From CAYOCE01 sp964402405 (GTDB lineage Bacteria; Pseudomonadota; Alphaproteobacteria; UBA7879): a stretch of 33,777 bases of DNA. The notes beneath the pieces are model-generated. The model was given only the letters and a program-made list of their open reading frames with translations, had not been told where the DNA came from and did not search any database. This document shows, one piece after another, positions 1 to 7,939 of the stretch. Each line of letters begins with the position of its first letter. Position 1 is the first letter of the stretch. The position numbers and the translations under genes were made by a program. The stretch spans positions 1 to 33,777 of the forward strand of contig CAYOCE010000012.1 of assembly GCA_964402405.1 (NCBI GenBank), read 5' to 3'.

Positions 1-2
1 CG

Positions 3-1913
3 TTCTTCCAAAATACCCTCACCAAAGGCATGGATTTTCTTAAACGAGAAACCCTCAAGGGCGCCGTTGGGGCCAGTGTCAATGCCGCCTTCGGTCACAG
101 AATACGAGCCATGGATGTTCTTGAAGGCATTGGGACAAGTGTCCTCGCCGATGTCCTTGCCAGCACAGGGGGAGATCTTCATGCAGATGGCACCCTTAGT
201 GACGCTGGACAAACGGCCTATCACGTGGCCTCTGGCGGGTTAGTGGGTGGATTGATGGGCGGAGCAGAAGGCGCCATGGCCAGTGCCGCCGCCAACCTGG
301 TGGCGGATCTGACCTTTAAGGGCCTCGTGCCAAACAAGCCCACTTCCCTAGATTCCGATGAACAAAAGGCCTACCATGAGGCCATAGACCGCACCGCCAT
401 CGCTGCCAAACTCTTTGCCCCCATCACGGTGATGCTGGCAACGGGTGGCAGCGCTGTTGCTACAGGTACTGCTATTGGGACTAGCTCTGCTGTGATTAAT
501 GAGAATCATGCAGCACACGCCATTATGGAAATGCAACAGCAAGCTAGGGAGGAAGAAGAACAACTGGCCATCGTCCTAGAGCGTAGCAGAGACGAAGCCT
601 TCGAACGACAAGGCGGTGCCGGGGGATCAGGCCTCACGGACGCCGACTGGCAAAGTATCGCCGTAAGTGGTAAATTGGATGACTTACGAAGCGGGCATGA
701 CGCCATGGAGACGCTCCTAGAACCTATTGTTCAAGGTTCAGGTGCAGAAAAAAGGCCCATCACGCCTCCCCGCAGGACAGATACAAAGCTACTAACAGCG
801 CGGACAGAACCAACCATCGAAGGGATAGGAAACTATCGGGATCGTGTGGATGAAAATGCAACTCTCGGCGATTATCTAGCCAGAAAAGCCATGGGCGTTG
901 TGGTGCAGGGGGTAGAGGGACAATTAAAGGAAGCAGCTCAAAAAATCCAAATTCCTATATTAATTGCCAAAGAGATTTATGGCGCTCTTCCTTCAGATGT
1001 GCAAAGAGTTTTGGAACCTGTTAAGAAAAGCGTTGAAACCGTTGGCAGCGTGCTAGGTAAAGGTGTTGCCATGTTCGAACGGGTAGGAGAAACCGTCGGA
1101 ACATATGTACGCCGCAAAACCAGGGACGATTGGAGTGTGTTGTCCCAGAGCGATGCCCAGGACCTGGGGGATTTAACGGGATTTGCCGTATCTTTCGTTG
1201 CAGCAGATGTGGCAATGAGAGGAACCGGTAGAGCCTTCACCGCTGCGAAAGCAGGGGCTAATGCCCTGAGAAGAGCTGAGCTGCTAAGTGCCTTCGAAGG
1301 GGCTGGGAGTGGGAGCGGCGGACCCCTCTTGCGCACGCAAGTTGGTGGCATTAGGATGGGGGCTACAGCTGTTGAGGTTTCGGAGGCTGCGGCATCTAGT
1401 AAGGTTACGCCTACACTACAGGCACTAAATTTAGAGTCAGGCCCCAAAACCCTAACCCTGCTAGAGCAAAAAATTGCCTTGGGCGAATGGCGGATAGTGG
1501 ATGGTCATACCATCAGGAAAGGCCAGGAGTGGAAAACCCTTATCCATGGGCGTGGGCAGAAGACAAAAACGCCAGGTCATGCGATGGAGTCGGCTAAAGT
1601 AGCAGTACAAATGGCCAAGAGTGGCGAATATCAAGCCGTACATCTGGATCGTGGTTATCACCGGATCTTGCGGGATGCTGGTCACGATATTAAACTCCCC
1701 GTCAATCGCAGGCCTGATGTGGTGAGTACCAAACATGGAGGAAGGGAGTTTGATGTGGTAGAAATACGCTCGAAGAGTGATTTACCACTAGATTTAACAA
1801 CTCGAAATCTGCAAGTTAGTGATCAGCTAGAATCGGCTGGTATTAAAGTTAATAAACCAAAAGTTAAAGAAATTCCAGGGTGGGATTATACAAACGGGAG
1901 GCCAAAAACATGA
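3..1913 (+). CDS. CdiA-like haemagglutinin, C-terminal part with PD-(D/E)xK-like toxin domain (5' partial)
   Basis: The frame is open to the window edge, so this is the tail of a longer protein; numbering here starts from the Met at base 30. Residues ~30-155 are an Ala/Gly-rich pre-toxin region of the kind found in DUF637/CdiA haemagglutinins. It ends at INENH (156-160), where similarity to the second cassette at 2660 stops abruptly; this looks like the local counterpart of the VENN junction. Residues ~160-470 are helical, possibly an entry or translocation region. The last ~150 residues carry R560-R-P-D563 and, after a short gap, VVEIRSK with E578 and K582. This is the pattern of restriction-endonuclease-fold toxins of polymorphic toxin systems. 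The stop overlaps the next start (ATGA), as expected for a toxin-immunity pair. Family assignment of the adhesin is firm; the nuclease fold is inferred from motifs only. Confidence 0.8.
   Translation, partial: FFQNTLTKGMDFLKRETLKGAVGASVNAAFGHRIRAMDVLEGIGTSVLADVLASTGGDLHADGTLSDAGQTAYHVASGGLVGGLMGGAEGAMASAAANLVADLTFKGLVPNKPTSLDSDEQKAYHEAIDRTAIAAKLFAPITVMLATGGSAVATGTAIGTSSAVINENHAAHAIMEMQQQAREEEEQLAIVLERSRDEAFERQGGAGGSGLTDADWQSIAVSGKLDDLRSGHDAMETLLEPIVQGSGAEKRPITPPRRTDTKLLTARTEPTIEGIGNYRDRVDENATLGDYLARKAMGVVVQGVEGQLKEAAQKIQIPILIAKEIYGALPSDVQRVLEPVKKSVETVGSVLGKGVAMFERVGETVGTYVRRKTRDDWSVLSQSDAQDLGDLTGFAVSFVAADVAMRGTGRAFTAAKAGANALRRAELLSAFEGAGSGSGGPLLRTQVGGIRMGATAVEVSEAAASSKVTPTLQALNLESGPKTLTLLEQKIALGEWRIVDGHTIRKGQEWKTLIHGRGQKTKTPGHAMESAKVAVQMAKSGEYQAVHLDRGYHRILRDAGHDIKLPVNRRPDVVSTKHGGREFDVVEIRSKSDLPLDLTTRNLQVSDQLESAGIKVNKPKVKEIPGWDYTNGRPKT
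114..509 (+). repeat. Direct repeat, copy A: pre-toxin module ending at INENH
   Basis: These 396 bases of the first gene recur in the same orientation and at equal length at 2753-3148, with scattered substitutions. Both copies end at the codons for INENH, after which the two toxins share nothing visible. Such a repeat would allow homologous recombination to replace the resident toxin-immunity pair with the downstream cassette, as known for CDI and Rhs orphan modules. Confidence 0.85.
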
Positions 1914-2659
1914 TTGGAAGTATTATATTTTATGATTGTCAAAAATCAGATTTAAAAGGTTGGTTTGATTATACCTTAGATTGGATGAGGGCCCACGAAT
2001 TTGAACCTAATACAATGGGGTTAACAGGTAGAGCTAAATATATGACCTTCAAAGGTGGGCAAAAAATATTAAAAGATATGGACTTTCAAATTGAACACAT
2101 GGAATTTCTTGCAGGAGGAGAATCTAAGACAGATGCTGGATGGAAATTAGCCTCTTCTTATTCTGTTAAGGAGAAACGAGCTTTTGTTTGCTTTTATGAA
2201 GACACAATCCCTTTTGAGAAATCTATAATTTTAAAGTTGACATCAGATCTTGCTGCTTTTTGTAACCCCAAATATGGATTTGCATTCCTTAGAAGTACTA
2301 AAAATAAACCAAATTATTATGCTTTAGGTTTAGGAACAGGATTAAAATGGCCCCAGCCAGGTCCTGAAAAAGAAGAACATGAACTTGTTCAAAAATGGCA
2401 AGATGTTTATGAACCATGGCGCCCTACCCAAATCTACAAAACCGGTGACCTTCGCGATGTGTATCCCTACAACTTCATCTGCCAGGCGCATTTGGATCGT
2501 GTTGTCCATGGAAAAACCTTGAAACAATTCATCAACCAACCCGGCTATGGGACGCTTGCGCCCTTAACCGACACCCTCTGGACTTGGAAACTCACCGCTG
2601 ATGAAGAATCCAAGGTGCGCGAAGAACTGCGGGATACGGGGATTTTATTGTGTGTGTAG
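1910..2659 (+). CDS. Probable immunity protein for the upstream nuclease toxin
   Basis: A 249-aa soluble protein without signal peptide or membrane segment. I chose the ATG at 1910 because GGGAGG at 1896-1901 lies 8 nt upstream and the start overlaps the toxin stop (ATGA); a GTG at 1880 in the same frame is less likely. Position directly behind a toxin C-terminus and the coupled start are the hallmarks of a CDI immunity gene. The N-terminal ~165 residues are AT-rich. The last ~80 residues (from about EPWRPTQ) are noticeably more GC-rich, and a decayed copy of their end lies on the other strand at 13448-13531. The conserved C-terminus (YPYNF, TWKL, REELRDTG) suggests a family with a constant tail and a variable front. 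Immunity function is inferred from context. Confidence 0.7.
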   Translation: MIGSIIFYDCQKSDLKGWFDYTLDWMRAHEFEPNTMGLTGRAKYMTFKGGQKILKDMDFQIEHMEFLAGGESKTDAGWKLASSYSVKEKRAFVCFYEDTIPFEKSIILKLTSDLAAFCNPKYGFAFLRSTKNKPNYYALGLGTGLKWPQPGPEKEEHELVQKWQDVYEPWRPTQIYKTGDLRDVYPYNFICQAHLDRVVHGKTLKQFINQPGYGTLAPLTDTLWTWKLTADEESKVREELRDTGILLCV

Positions 2660-3865
2660 GTGCGCCGTAAACTTCTCACCACCCTCCTCATCTTCTCCCT
2701 TTTCTGCAATAACCTCCACGCTCGGATTAATTTAGAACCTTTAGTAGCCGGGGATATCCTCAAAGGCATTGGGACAAGTGTCCTAGCCGATGTACTTGCC
2801 AGCACGGGGGGAGACCTCCATGCAGAAGGCACCCTCACGGATGCAGGGCAAACGGCCTATCATGTGGCCTCGGGCGGGTTAGTGGGCGGACTCATGGGAG
2901 GATCAGAAGGCGCCATGGCCGCCGCTGCCGCAAACCTGGTAGCTGACCTGACCTTCAAAGGCCTCGTGCCAAACAAGCCCACTTCCCTAGATTCCGATGA
3001 ACAAAAGGCCTACCATGAGGCCATAGACCGCACCGCCATCGCGGCCAAACTCTTCGCCCCCATTACCGTGATGTTCGTCACCGGCGGCAGTGCTAATGCC
3101 GTTGGTACCAGTATCCTTACAAGCTCGGCTACGATCAATGAGAATCATATGGGAATTCACTCTGGACTCACCGAAGAAGAACAGCAAGTTGTAGATGAAA
3201 AGATCAAAAAGGTAGCGAAAAAGATCGGAGGAGCTGTTATTATAGGTACAGAAGAAACGCTTGAGTTTTTGAAAGATCACGAAGATTTAGTTATCAGTGG
3301 GATTGCTGCTGCTTTCTATACCAGTCAGGGTAATGATCCTAACGCTTTTGGAAAAATGCAGGCCTTTACAAGGATGAGAATGGCTTTAACTCGGCCCTCT
3401 GTTTCTCCAAAACAACTTAATTCTATGAAGGTTTCAAAGCGTGATGGGGTTGGGGGCTCTGGTGGTGCTGGATCCTCAAAGTTGAAGCCAAGTGTTGGCC
3501 AAGAGACTAGAGTTAAACCTAGTGCAACTAAAGTCCCTGAAAAACCAAGTGGTTCTGGGGAAAAGGTTCATAAGAATTCCTTACAATATGTGGGCGATAC
3601 GCATGTTTATGCTATAAAAAGACCAGGGCTTGGACATAAAATTGGTGAAAGTGCTCAAGGTGTGAGAAAATTAGATGGATCATCTATTAGAGCAGAGCAA
3701 CAAGCAAGAAGATTACATCGTGAAACTGGTCAAAAACATGAAACCAAGATTTTAAGAACTTTTGGTAGCAAGAAAGAAGCTAGAGAATATGAGACAAGAT
3801 TTATAGAGAGGTACCGTAGAATGTTTGGTGAAAAAACACTTCCGGGCAACAAAACAAACAGGTGA
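2660..3865 (+). CDS. Short secreted toxin: signal peptide, CdiA pre-toxin region and GIY-YIG-like nuclease domain
   Basis: 401 aa. The GTG start follows the amber stop of the preceding gene without a gap and is the only possible start, because that stop is in the same frame. Residues 1-21 (RRK, then LLTTLLIFSLF, then NNLHA) form a good Sec signal. Residues ~32-163 nearly duplicate the pre-toxin region of the first gene and end at the same INENH motif (159-163). A Gly/Ser/Pro/Lys linker follows. The last ~90 residues (VYAI with Y317, KIGES 327-331, a central RAEQQ, E378 in YETRFIERYR, N397 in PGNK) match the order of key residues in GIY-YIG/URI-type nuclease toxins. The whole looks like an orphan CdiA-CT cassette turned into a self-secreted mini-toxin. 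Nuclease activity is inferred. Confidence 0.75.
   Translation: MRRKLLTTLLIFSLFCNNLHARINLEPLVAGDILKGIGTSVLADVLASTGGDLHAEGTLTDAGQTAYHVASGGLVGGLMGGSEGAMAAAAANLVADLTFKGLVPNKPTSLDSDEQKAYHEAIDRTAIAAKLFAPITVMFVTGGSANAVGTSILTSSATINENHMGIHSGLTEEEQQVVDEKIKKVAKKIGGAVIIGTEETLEFLKDHEDLVISGIAAAFYTSQGNDPNAFGKMQAFTRMRMALTRPSVSPKQLNSMKVSKRDGVGGSGGAGSSKLKPSVGQETRVKPSATKVPEKPSGSGEKVHKNSLQYVGDTHVYAIKRPGLGHKIGESAQGVRKLDGSSIRAEQQARRLHRETGQKHETKILRTFGSKKEAREYETRFIERYRRMFGEKTLPGNKTNR
2753..3148 (+). repeat. Direct repeat, copy B: pre-toxin module of the second cassette
   Basis: Partner of 114-509. In this copy the module follows a signal peptide instead of the adhesin stalk, so the upstream boundary is also a junction. 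Confidence 0.85.
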
Positions 3866-3871
3866 GTAGAA

Positions 3872-4330
3872 ATGCATAATAGAAAATTTGTCCCAGGTGG
3901 AGTCGCCCTTGTTAAGGGCCGTTTGAGATATGGGTTAGATGCAATGGACCAAGACGGCATTGAAGCACTAATCTTAAAACAAAATGGTTTCTTAGAAAAT
4001 GCGCCTTTTAAATGGGTGGGATTGATTTACCGTTATGGGATTAAGAATACTTTAAAACCGTATTATCAAAGGATTAATCAAAAGTATGGGGATATTCCCG
4101 TTGCCATAGAAATTAAAATGGAAATCCTTCAAGCAGCAGATCAAATTAGTGTTGATTTGCTCCGAGATATCTTTACCGTAGGTGCTCTTGAGTGCCTCAT
4201 TGACATTGGCCGTAAGTATAAGTTGCCAACAGACGTCTTCGTTGCAGAACGAGCTAGGTATAGTGATATTCCAGAAACAGCCGAAAAAATTCAAGCATTG
4301 CCTACTCATCGGTTGTTGAAAGCAGTATAA
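3872..4330 (+). CDS. Probable immunity protein for the GIY-YIG-like toxin
   Basis: 152 aa, soluble, no signal peptide. It starts 6 nt after the toxin stop, and its likely ribosome-binding site (GGTGAG) overlaps the end of the toxin gene, so the pair is probably co-translated. The sequence is helical with conserved-looking blocks (EALILKQNGFLENAPFKW, YQRINQKYGD, ALECLIDIGRKYKLP). It resembles what I recall of small immunity proteins linked to URI/GIY-YIG toxins (Imm39-type), but I cannot verify that name here. The function rests mainly on its place directly behind the toxin gene. Nothing in it suggests an enzyme. Confidence 0.65.
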   Translation: MHNRKFVPGGVALVKGRLRYGLDAMDQDGIEALILKQNGFLENAPFKWVGLIYRYGIKNTLKPYYQRINQKYGDIPVAIEIKMEILQAADQISVDLLRDIFTVGALECLIDIGRKYKLPTDVFVAERARYSDIPETAEKIQALPTHRLLKAV

Positions 4331-4344
4331 ATACTACGGGGGCG

Positions 4345-4971
4345 GTGATTCAGGCAATGACAGCGGTCGCCCTCACGTCCCTCTGTTCTACCGCTGCCGT
4401 ATCCCTCATGAACCATAATGGCAATGTCCTGGAGGCCGCAAAAGATATCGTAGCTGCAGACAACGTTAAGAAATTAGCTATGACCATGATCACTGCTGGC
4501 ATCGTCGAAGGGATCTTCTGCGGCCTGGATATGTCCACCGTTTACAAAGCCCCTCCCGGCACTCAAGCAGCTTCTACCACTGGCATCGAAGCCGCCACGG
4601 GCTTTGCCAAAGACATGGAAACCTTTATGGGCCACCTGGGCCGCGAGACCATCCGCACCGCCGTCAGCTCGGGCCTCTCCGCCGCCACAGGCGATGAAGT
4701 AAACCTAGGCCGCGCCGCTATCCAAACCGTGGCCAATGCTGCCGGAAAGACCGCAGCTGGAATGGCGGGGGACGGAAAAGATGCTGGTACCATGAGTGAT
4801 TTGGAACATATGGCCGCCCACTTTGGGACAGCAGCCGTGGTGGCTGCCGTCACCAATCCAGATGATCCTCTGAAAGCCGCCCTTGTTGCAGGAACCTCCG
4901 CCGTCGTCGCCCATAAAATGGCAGAAATGCTAGCCCCCGATTATTATAGAGCTATGAAGCAAGAAGAATAA
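4345..4971 (+). pseudogene. Orphan CdiA/DUF637 pre-toxin fragment fused to a resolvase C-terminus
   Basis: 208 aa from a GTG; the homologous frame is already open a few codons upstream (TTGAVIQAM), so this is an internal fragment of a haemagglutinin with no start of its own. Ala-rich blocks such as ALTSLCSTAAVSL and LEHMAAHFGTAAVVAAVT are typical of the DUF637 region of CdiA-like proteins, and base composition is GC-rich like the first gene's pre-toxin part. No toxin domain follows. The last nine residues (YYRAMKQEE) are identical to the C-terminus of the serine resolvase at 16184, because the large inverted arm begins at 4941. The adhesin cassette was therefore cut by a transposon-derived rearrangement. 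A non-functional remnant is most likely. Confidence 0.7.
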
Positions 4972-5192
4972 TTCAAAAAAAATCATTTTTCTGTAAACCT
5001 CAGAAGATAAGATATTTTTTAGCTATTTTTTAAATATTGATAGTAATTTAACGCATGGAACCCCAGTAAATCTCCATATAGTCCTCAATTTCTTACTTGA
5101 AACTAATCCGAAAATTTGATAGTTTTTGATTATATTTGATCATAAATTTTATTTATATATTTTAAATATTTGAACTTTCTACGGTACCCTAA

Positions 5193-6488
5193 ATGCCAAA
5201 GCTACTAAATATAGATTTGTTTCTTAAAAATATTCTTGTCCTGATCTTTTTGCAATTTGGGCTTTCTTTTGCCTATGGGATGGAGTCAGATGAAACCGGT
5301 GGCTCTGCCAGTGGAACGGTAGGCTCTGCTGCTGCACCTATGAAAGAAGAGGGTGAAAACTCTGACGAGGAAGAAGGATCTTCTTCTGCCACCCCAAAAA
5401 CAGCAGCTGCTCCACCAAGTGGGCGATTAAGTCCTATTTGCAGGTCTCCTATTCCTGAGGATCCAAACCTTCCTCGTGGGTGTGTAGATCCCAGGGTTTA
5501 TCGATCCACCCTCAATATTGCTACTTATAATGGTGAAGAGCCAACGCCGATAAGAGGTTCCGTAGCAGATGATTGGCATCGATCCAAAGCTCGGGAGCTA
5601 ATGGACATTTGTAGAGTAATGGGGATAATTAGGAAGCAAAGAAATTTAGCTTTAGCAGGCATACGTCTTATTTATGAATATCAAGGTATCATGCATTCTA
5701 CACCAATTCTAAACTTGGACCCTATCTTTGTTAGTGGTGTTGATTCTAAAATTATGCCCATATCTGAAAGCATAGACACCACAAATGAACTTACTGTTAA
5801 TGGGCGTACGCGATTCTTACGTAGCATATCAGATGAATTAGAGGCAAGAGATATCGAAACTCTACAAGATATAGCAATTAAAAATTTGCAAAAATTAGCT
5901 GAAGATATTACAACAACTAAATTATCTCTCAACAAACTGAACGCTTGGAAAATTCTTATTTTTGATAGACCAGGGCAGATATTTGAAAAATTTTTTCATA
6001 GTGAGCAAGTTCTTAAATTTTATCTTCTTAATAAAACGCGTGAAATTTGTGAGAAAATCATACCACTGTTACCAGGCGAGCACGCTGAAATTAGGATTGT
6101 TCAAGTGATTTATCATATAGCAACTGTAAATGGAATGTGCCGTAACTGCGCTATAACATACTTCTTACTGTCTGAACAACGCCAGCTCCAGAGAGTTTTT
6201 CAGGAAACCCTCATAAACCTTTTTAATCTTAGAATAAAGGAAGATGCATTATCCATTTTGATAGAAGTTTCAGGCTTAAAAAACTTTGATTTACCTGCAG
6301 AAGCTCATTTAAATAAACTTTTAGAAAAAAGCAGCCTCTCCATAGATGCCTTCAAATTTTCCCCCCATATTGCTCATCATTGGCTGAACCCCAATATTTC
6401 TTATTTGAATACTCAAGAATTAGGGGTATACTCTCCACGGCATGGAGAGCATTACATATTATTCGAAGGCGAACGCCATTTATTTTGA
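5193..6488 (+). CDS. Secreted protein with deaminase-like H-x-E/C-x2-C zinc signature
   Basis: 431 aa. Residues 1-29 form a Sec signal (KNILVLIFLQFGLSFAYG), followed by an acidic Ser/Glu/Ala linker to ~75 and a Cys/Pro segment ending RGCVDPRVY that the other arm's paralogue shares. The C-terminal half holds H269-S-E271-Q and, 47 residues after the His, M-C316-R-N-C319-A, preceded by a predicted beta-strand (IVQVIYHIATVNG). This order (H-x-E on one helix, beta-strand, C-x2-C) is the zinc and catalytic signature of the cytidine-deaminase fold, which includes many secreted toxins. No Shine-Dalgarno sequence is obvious; the start agrees with the paralogue at 15963. Secretion is well supported; deaminase activity is inferred from the motif and its conservation in three paralogues here. 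Confidence 0.6.
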   Translation: MPKLLNIDLFLKNILVLIFLQFGLSFAYGMESDETGGSASGTVGSAAAPMKEEGENSDEEEGSSSATPKTAAAPPSGRLSPICRSPIPEDPNLPRGCVDPRVYRSTLNIATYNGEEPTPIRGSVADDWHRSKARELMDICRVMGIIRKQRNLALAGIRLIYEYQGIMHSTPILNLDPIFVSGVDSKIMPISESIDTTNELTVNGRTRFLRSISDELEARDIETLQDIAIKNLQKLAEDITTTKLSLNKLNAWKILIFDRPGQIFEKFFHSEQVLKFYLLNKTREICEKIIPLLPGEHAEIRIVQVIYHIATVNGMCRNCAITYFLLSEQRQLQRVFQETLINLFNLRIKEDALSILIEVSGLKNFDLPAEAHLNKLLEKSSLSIDAFKFSPHIAHHWLNPNISYLNTQELGVYSPRHGEHYILFEGERHLF

Positions 6489-6502
6489 AAGGAGTACATA
6501 TC

Positions 6503-7045
6503 ATGAATAGATCTTATTTTAACAATAAAAGATTAATGATTCTTTGTGTTTTATTGGGGGAGCAAGTCGCTTTTCCTAGTCAGGCAATGGAGGATGATAT
6601 ACTTCCGTTAAAGAATGCTGCGGGGCAAGTATCAGCAACTTCTACTGAGACTCATTCCAGTACAGAGGAAGATGAACTTTCTTCTGGTAGCAGTGCGGAG
6701 GACCAATCTTTCGATGAAAGAATCACCAGTTTTTTAACAAAACTTGAAGAACTCAGCACAGAAAGTGATGATTCAGTTCTATCCTTATTGCAAGAGATCT
6801 TCTTAAAAGACCTTGAAAAGGCTACTTGGAAACTAGCGTGCAGGGCATGGGATGCGTATAGAGATAGGCCCCAAAATACTCCTGGTGCACGCGCGATTAT
6901 GCGACTTGCAGCCATTGGAGGATATACTCATGCCCAGTACGAATATGGAGGTTGGTTACAGCAAGGAATTGGTGGACCAAAAAATCCTGAAGAAGGGTTA
7001 AAATGGCATCTGGAAGCCCTAAAAAATGGCTATGAAGAAGAGTGA
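6503..7045 (+). CDS. Secreted protein with a Sel1-like repeat
   Basis: 180 aa from the ATG at 6503, chosen because AAAGGAG lies 8 nt upstream and it starts a signal peptide (MILCVLLGEQVAFPSQAM); an in-frame start at 6380 would overlap the previous gene. After an acidic Ser/Thr/Glu linker, residues ~140-178 match one Sel1/TPR-like unit (GYTHAQYEYG, GIGGPKNPEEGLKW, ALKNG). Sel1 repeats mediate protein contacts and are common in secreted proteins of intracellular bacteria. The protein stops right after one unit, so it may be truncated. The gene is present only in the left arm, between the deaminase-like gene and its partner, so it was either inserted here or lost from the right arm. Confidence 0.65.
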   Translation: MNRSYFNNKRLMILCVLLGEQVAFPSQAMEDDILPLKNAAGQVSATSTETHSSTEEDELSSGSSAEDQSFDERITSFLTKLEELSTESDDSVLSLLQEIFLKDLEKATWKLACRAWDAYRDRPQNTPGARAIMRLAAIGGYTHAQYEYGGWLQQGIGGPKNPEEGLKWHLEALKNGYEEE

Positions 7046-7074
7046 GCTCCTATCTATTTTTAAGGAGAATCGTC

Positions 7075-7791
7075 ATGCATATAAATATTTTCAAACTACT
7101 TTCTGCTACTTCCTTCATGTTCTCATTAATTTTTATAAATCCTTCTTTTGCGTCAGATATACAAAATGGGGATTTAAATGGACAAGATGGTCATGTATCA
7201 GAAGGAAAGAAGCCTATTTCTCAATCTGCGCCCACTTCTGAGGTAACAGGATCTAGTAGTGACGATGACGATTTAGAGGGGGTATCAATAGGAAGTAAAG
7301 ATAGCCATGAAGAAAATATTTTAAGTATCAATGACCTTCAGAGGATTTTAAACTTAACTGAGGAACTTAACATCCAAGATCCAAATCGCCCTCTTCGTCC
7401 CAGAGATGAATTTATGGCCTATAGAGAGCGTTCAAGAGCAGCTTTAAATAATCTGTTTCAAGAGGCTCCTATTGCAACTTTAAGAACTTGGCCTTGGTCA
7501 AGAGTTATACAGCTGGTAAAAGACAAAATCCCTCATGATCTTCTCACTCCCATTCCCGGAAGTGTCCCCTATCTTTTAGAATGCCGGTCTCATGATGCAC
7601 GTCGCCACGATAGATATGATGATGAAGAATTTTTAAGGCTTCTATCTGCTTTCTTTAACTATGGTCCTGCTCAACGGACAGTATGGCAAGAAATTTGGTA
7701 TCAAGAAGGAGAACGTACTCCTGAAGAAATGGCAGTAATTAGCTTTTGGGATTATTTAGCCACAGCAAAGGGGTTTCCCGAAGAAAAATGA
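7075..7791 (+). CDS. Secreted 238-aa partner protein of unknown function (copy 1)
   Basis: The ATG at 7075 follows AAGGAG by a good spacer and gives exactly the same length as the paralogue at 14007-14723; an upstream GTG at 7042 is less likely. Residues 1-27 are a Sec signal (LSATSFMFSLIFINPSFAS). A polar acidic linker (SSSDDDDLEG) leads to a conserved Trp-rich helical domain (TLRTWPWSRVIQLVKDKIP, FFNYGPAQRTVWQEIWY). I do not recognise the fold. Both arms place this gene downstream of a deaminase-like gene, so it could be an immunity partner, chaperone or second effector. Differences from the paralogue cluster at ~170-190 (ECRSHDARRHDRYDD against WCWSSDAGHNHRYED), while the DNA after the stop is almost unchanged. 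Confidence 0.7.
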   Translation: MHINIFKLLSATSFMFSLIFINPSFASDIQNGDLNGQDGHVSEGKKPISQSAPTSEVTGSSSDDDDLEGVSIGSKDSHEENILSINDLQRILNLTEELNIQDPNRPLRPRDEFMAYRERSRAALNNLFQEAPIATLRTWPWSRVIQLVKDKIPHDLLTPIPGSVPYLLECRSHDARRHDRYDDEEFLRLLSAFFNYGPAQRTVWQEIWYQEGERTPEEMAVISFWDYLATAKGFPEEK

Positions 7792-7802
7792 CCTTTTTCT
7801 TT

Positions 7803-7902
7803 TTTGAAACCTATAATGCGCTTAGTGAGATGATTAAATAAGAGAGGATTTTTTCATATTCAGACACGATTTAAGGAAGAGCGACCATTTTTCTGTAGTG
7901 CT
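7803..7902 (+). mobile_element. Tn3-family tnpA tail remnant and transposon end (left-arm copy)
   Basis: Codons 7803-7841 read FETYNALSEMIK-stop, matching VEAYNALSDWI around Glu893 of the intact transposase. The DNA then jumps to a sequence like the one just after the intact tnpA (TTTTTTCATATT ... GACCATTTTTCTGTA). It is thus an internally deleted tnpA end plus the terminal repeat, whose outer end is TACAGAAAAAT on the minus strand at ~7902. The same remnant lies inverted at 13901-14000. Confidence 0.7.
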
Positions 7903-7939
7903 AATAAAATAAACTATCCCCAGCCATTTTTAAATTCTT

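Noticed and set aside
977..1447. 156-codon minus-strand open frame inside the first toxin gene
   Set aside because: Antisense to a clear coding gene with GC-rich codons; no start signal and no recognisable domain. Same for the other opposite-strand frames in 348-1736, 2545-3280, 4563-4914 and 29588-29977.
7042..7074. Upstream GTG start extending the 238-aa protein by 11 residues
   Set aside because: The ATG at 7075 has a good AAGGAG, starts the signal peptide cleanly and matches the start of the paralogue.
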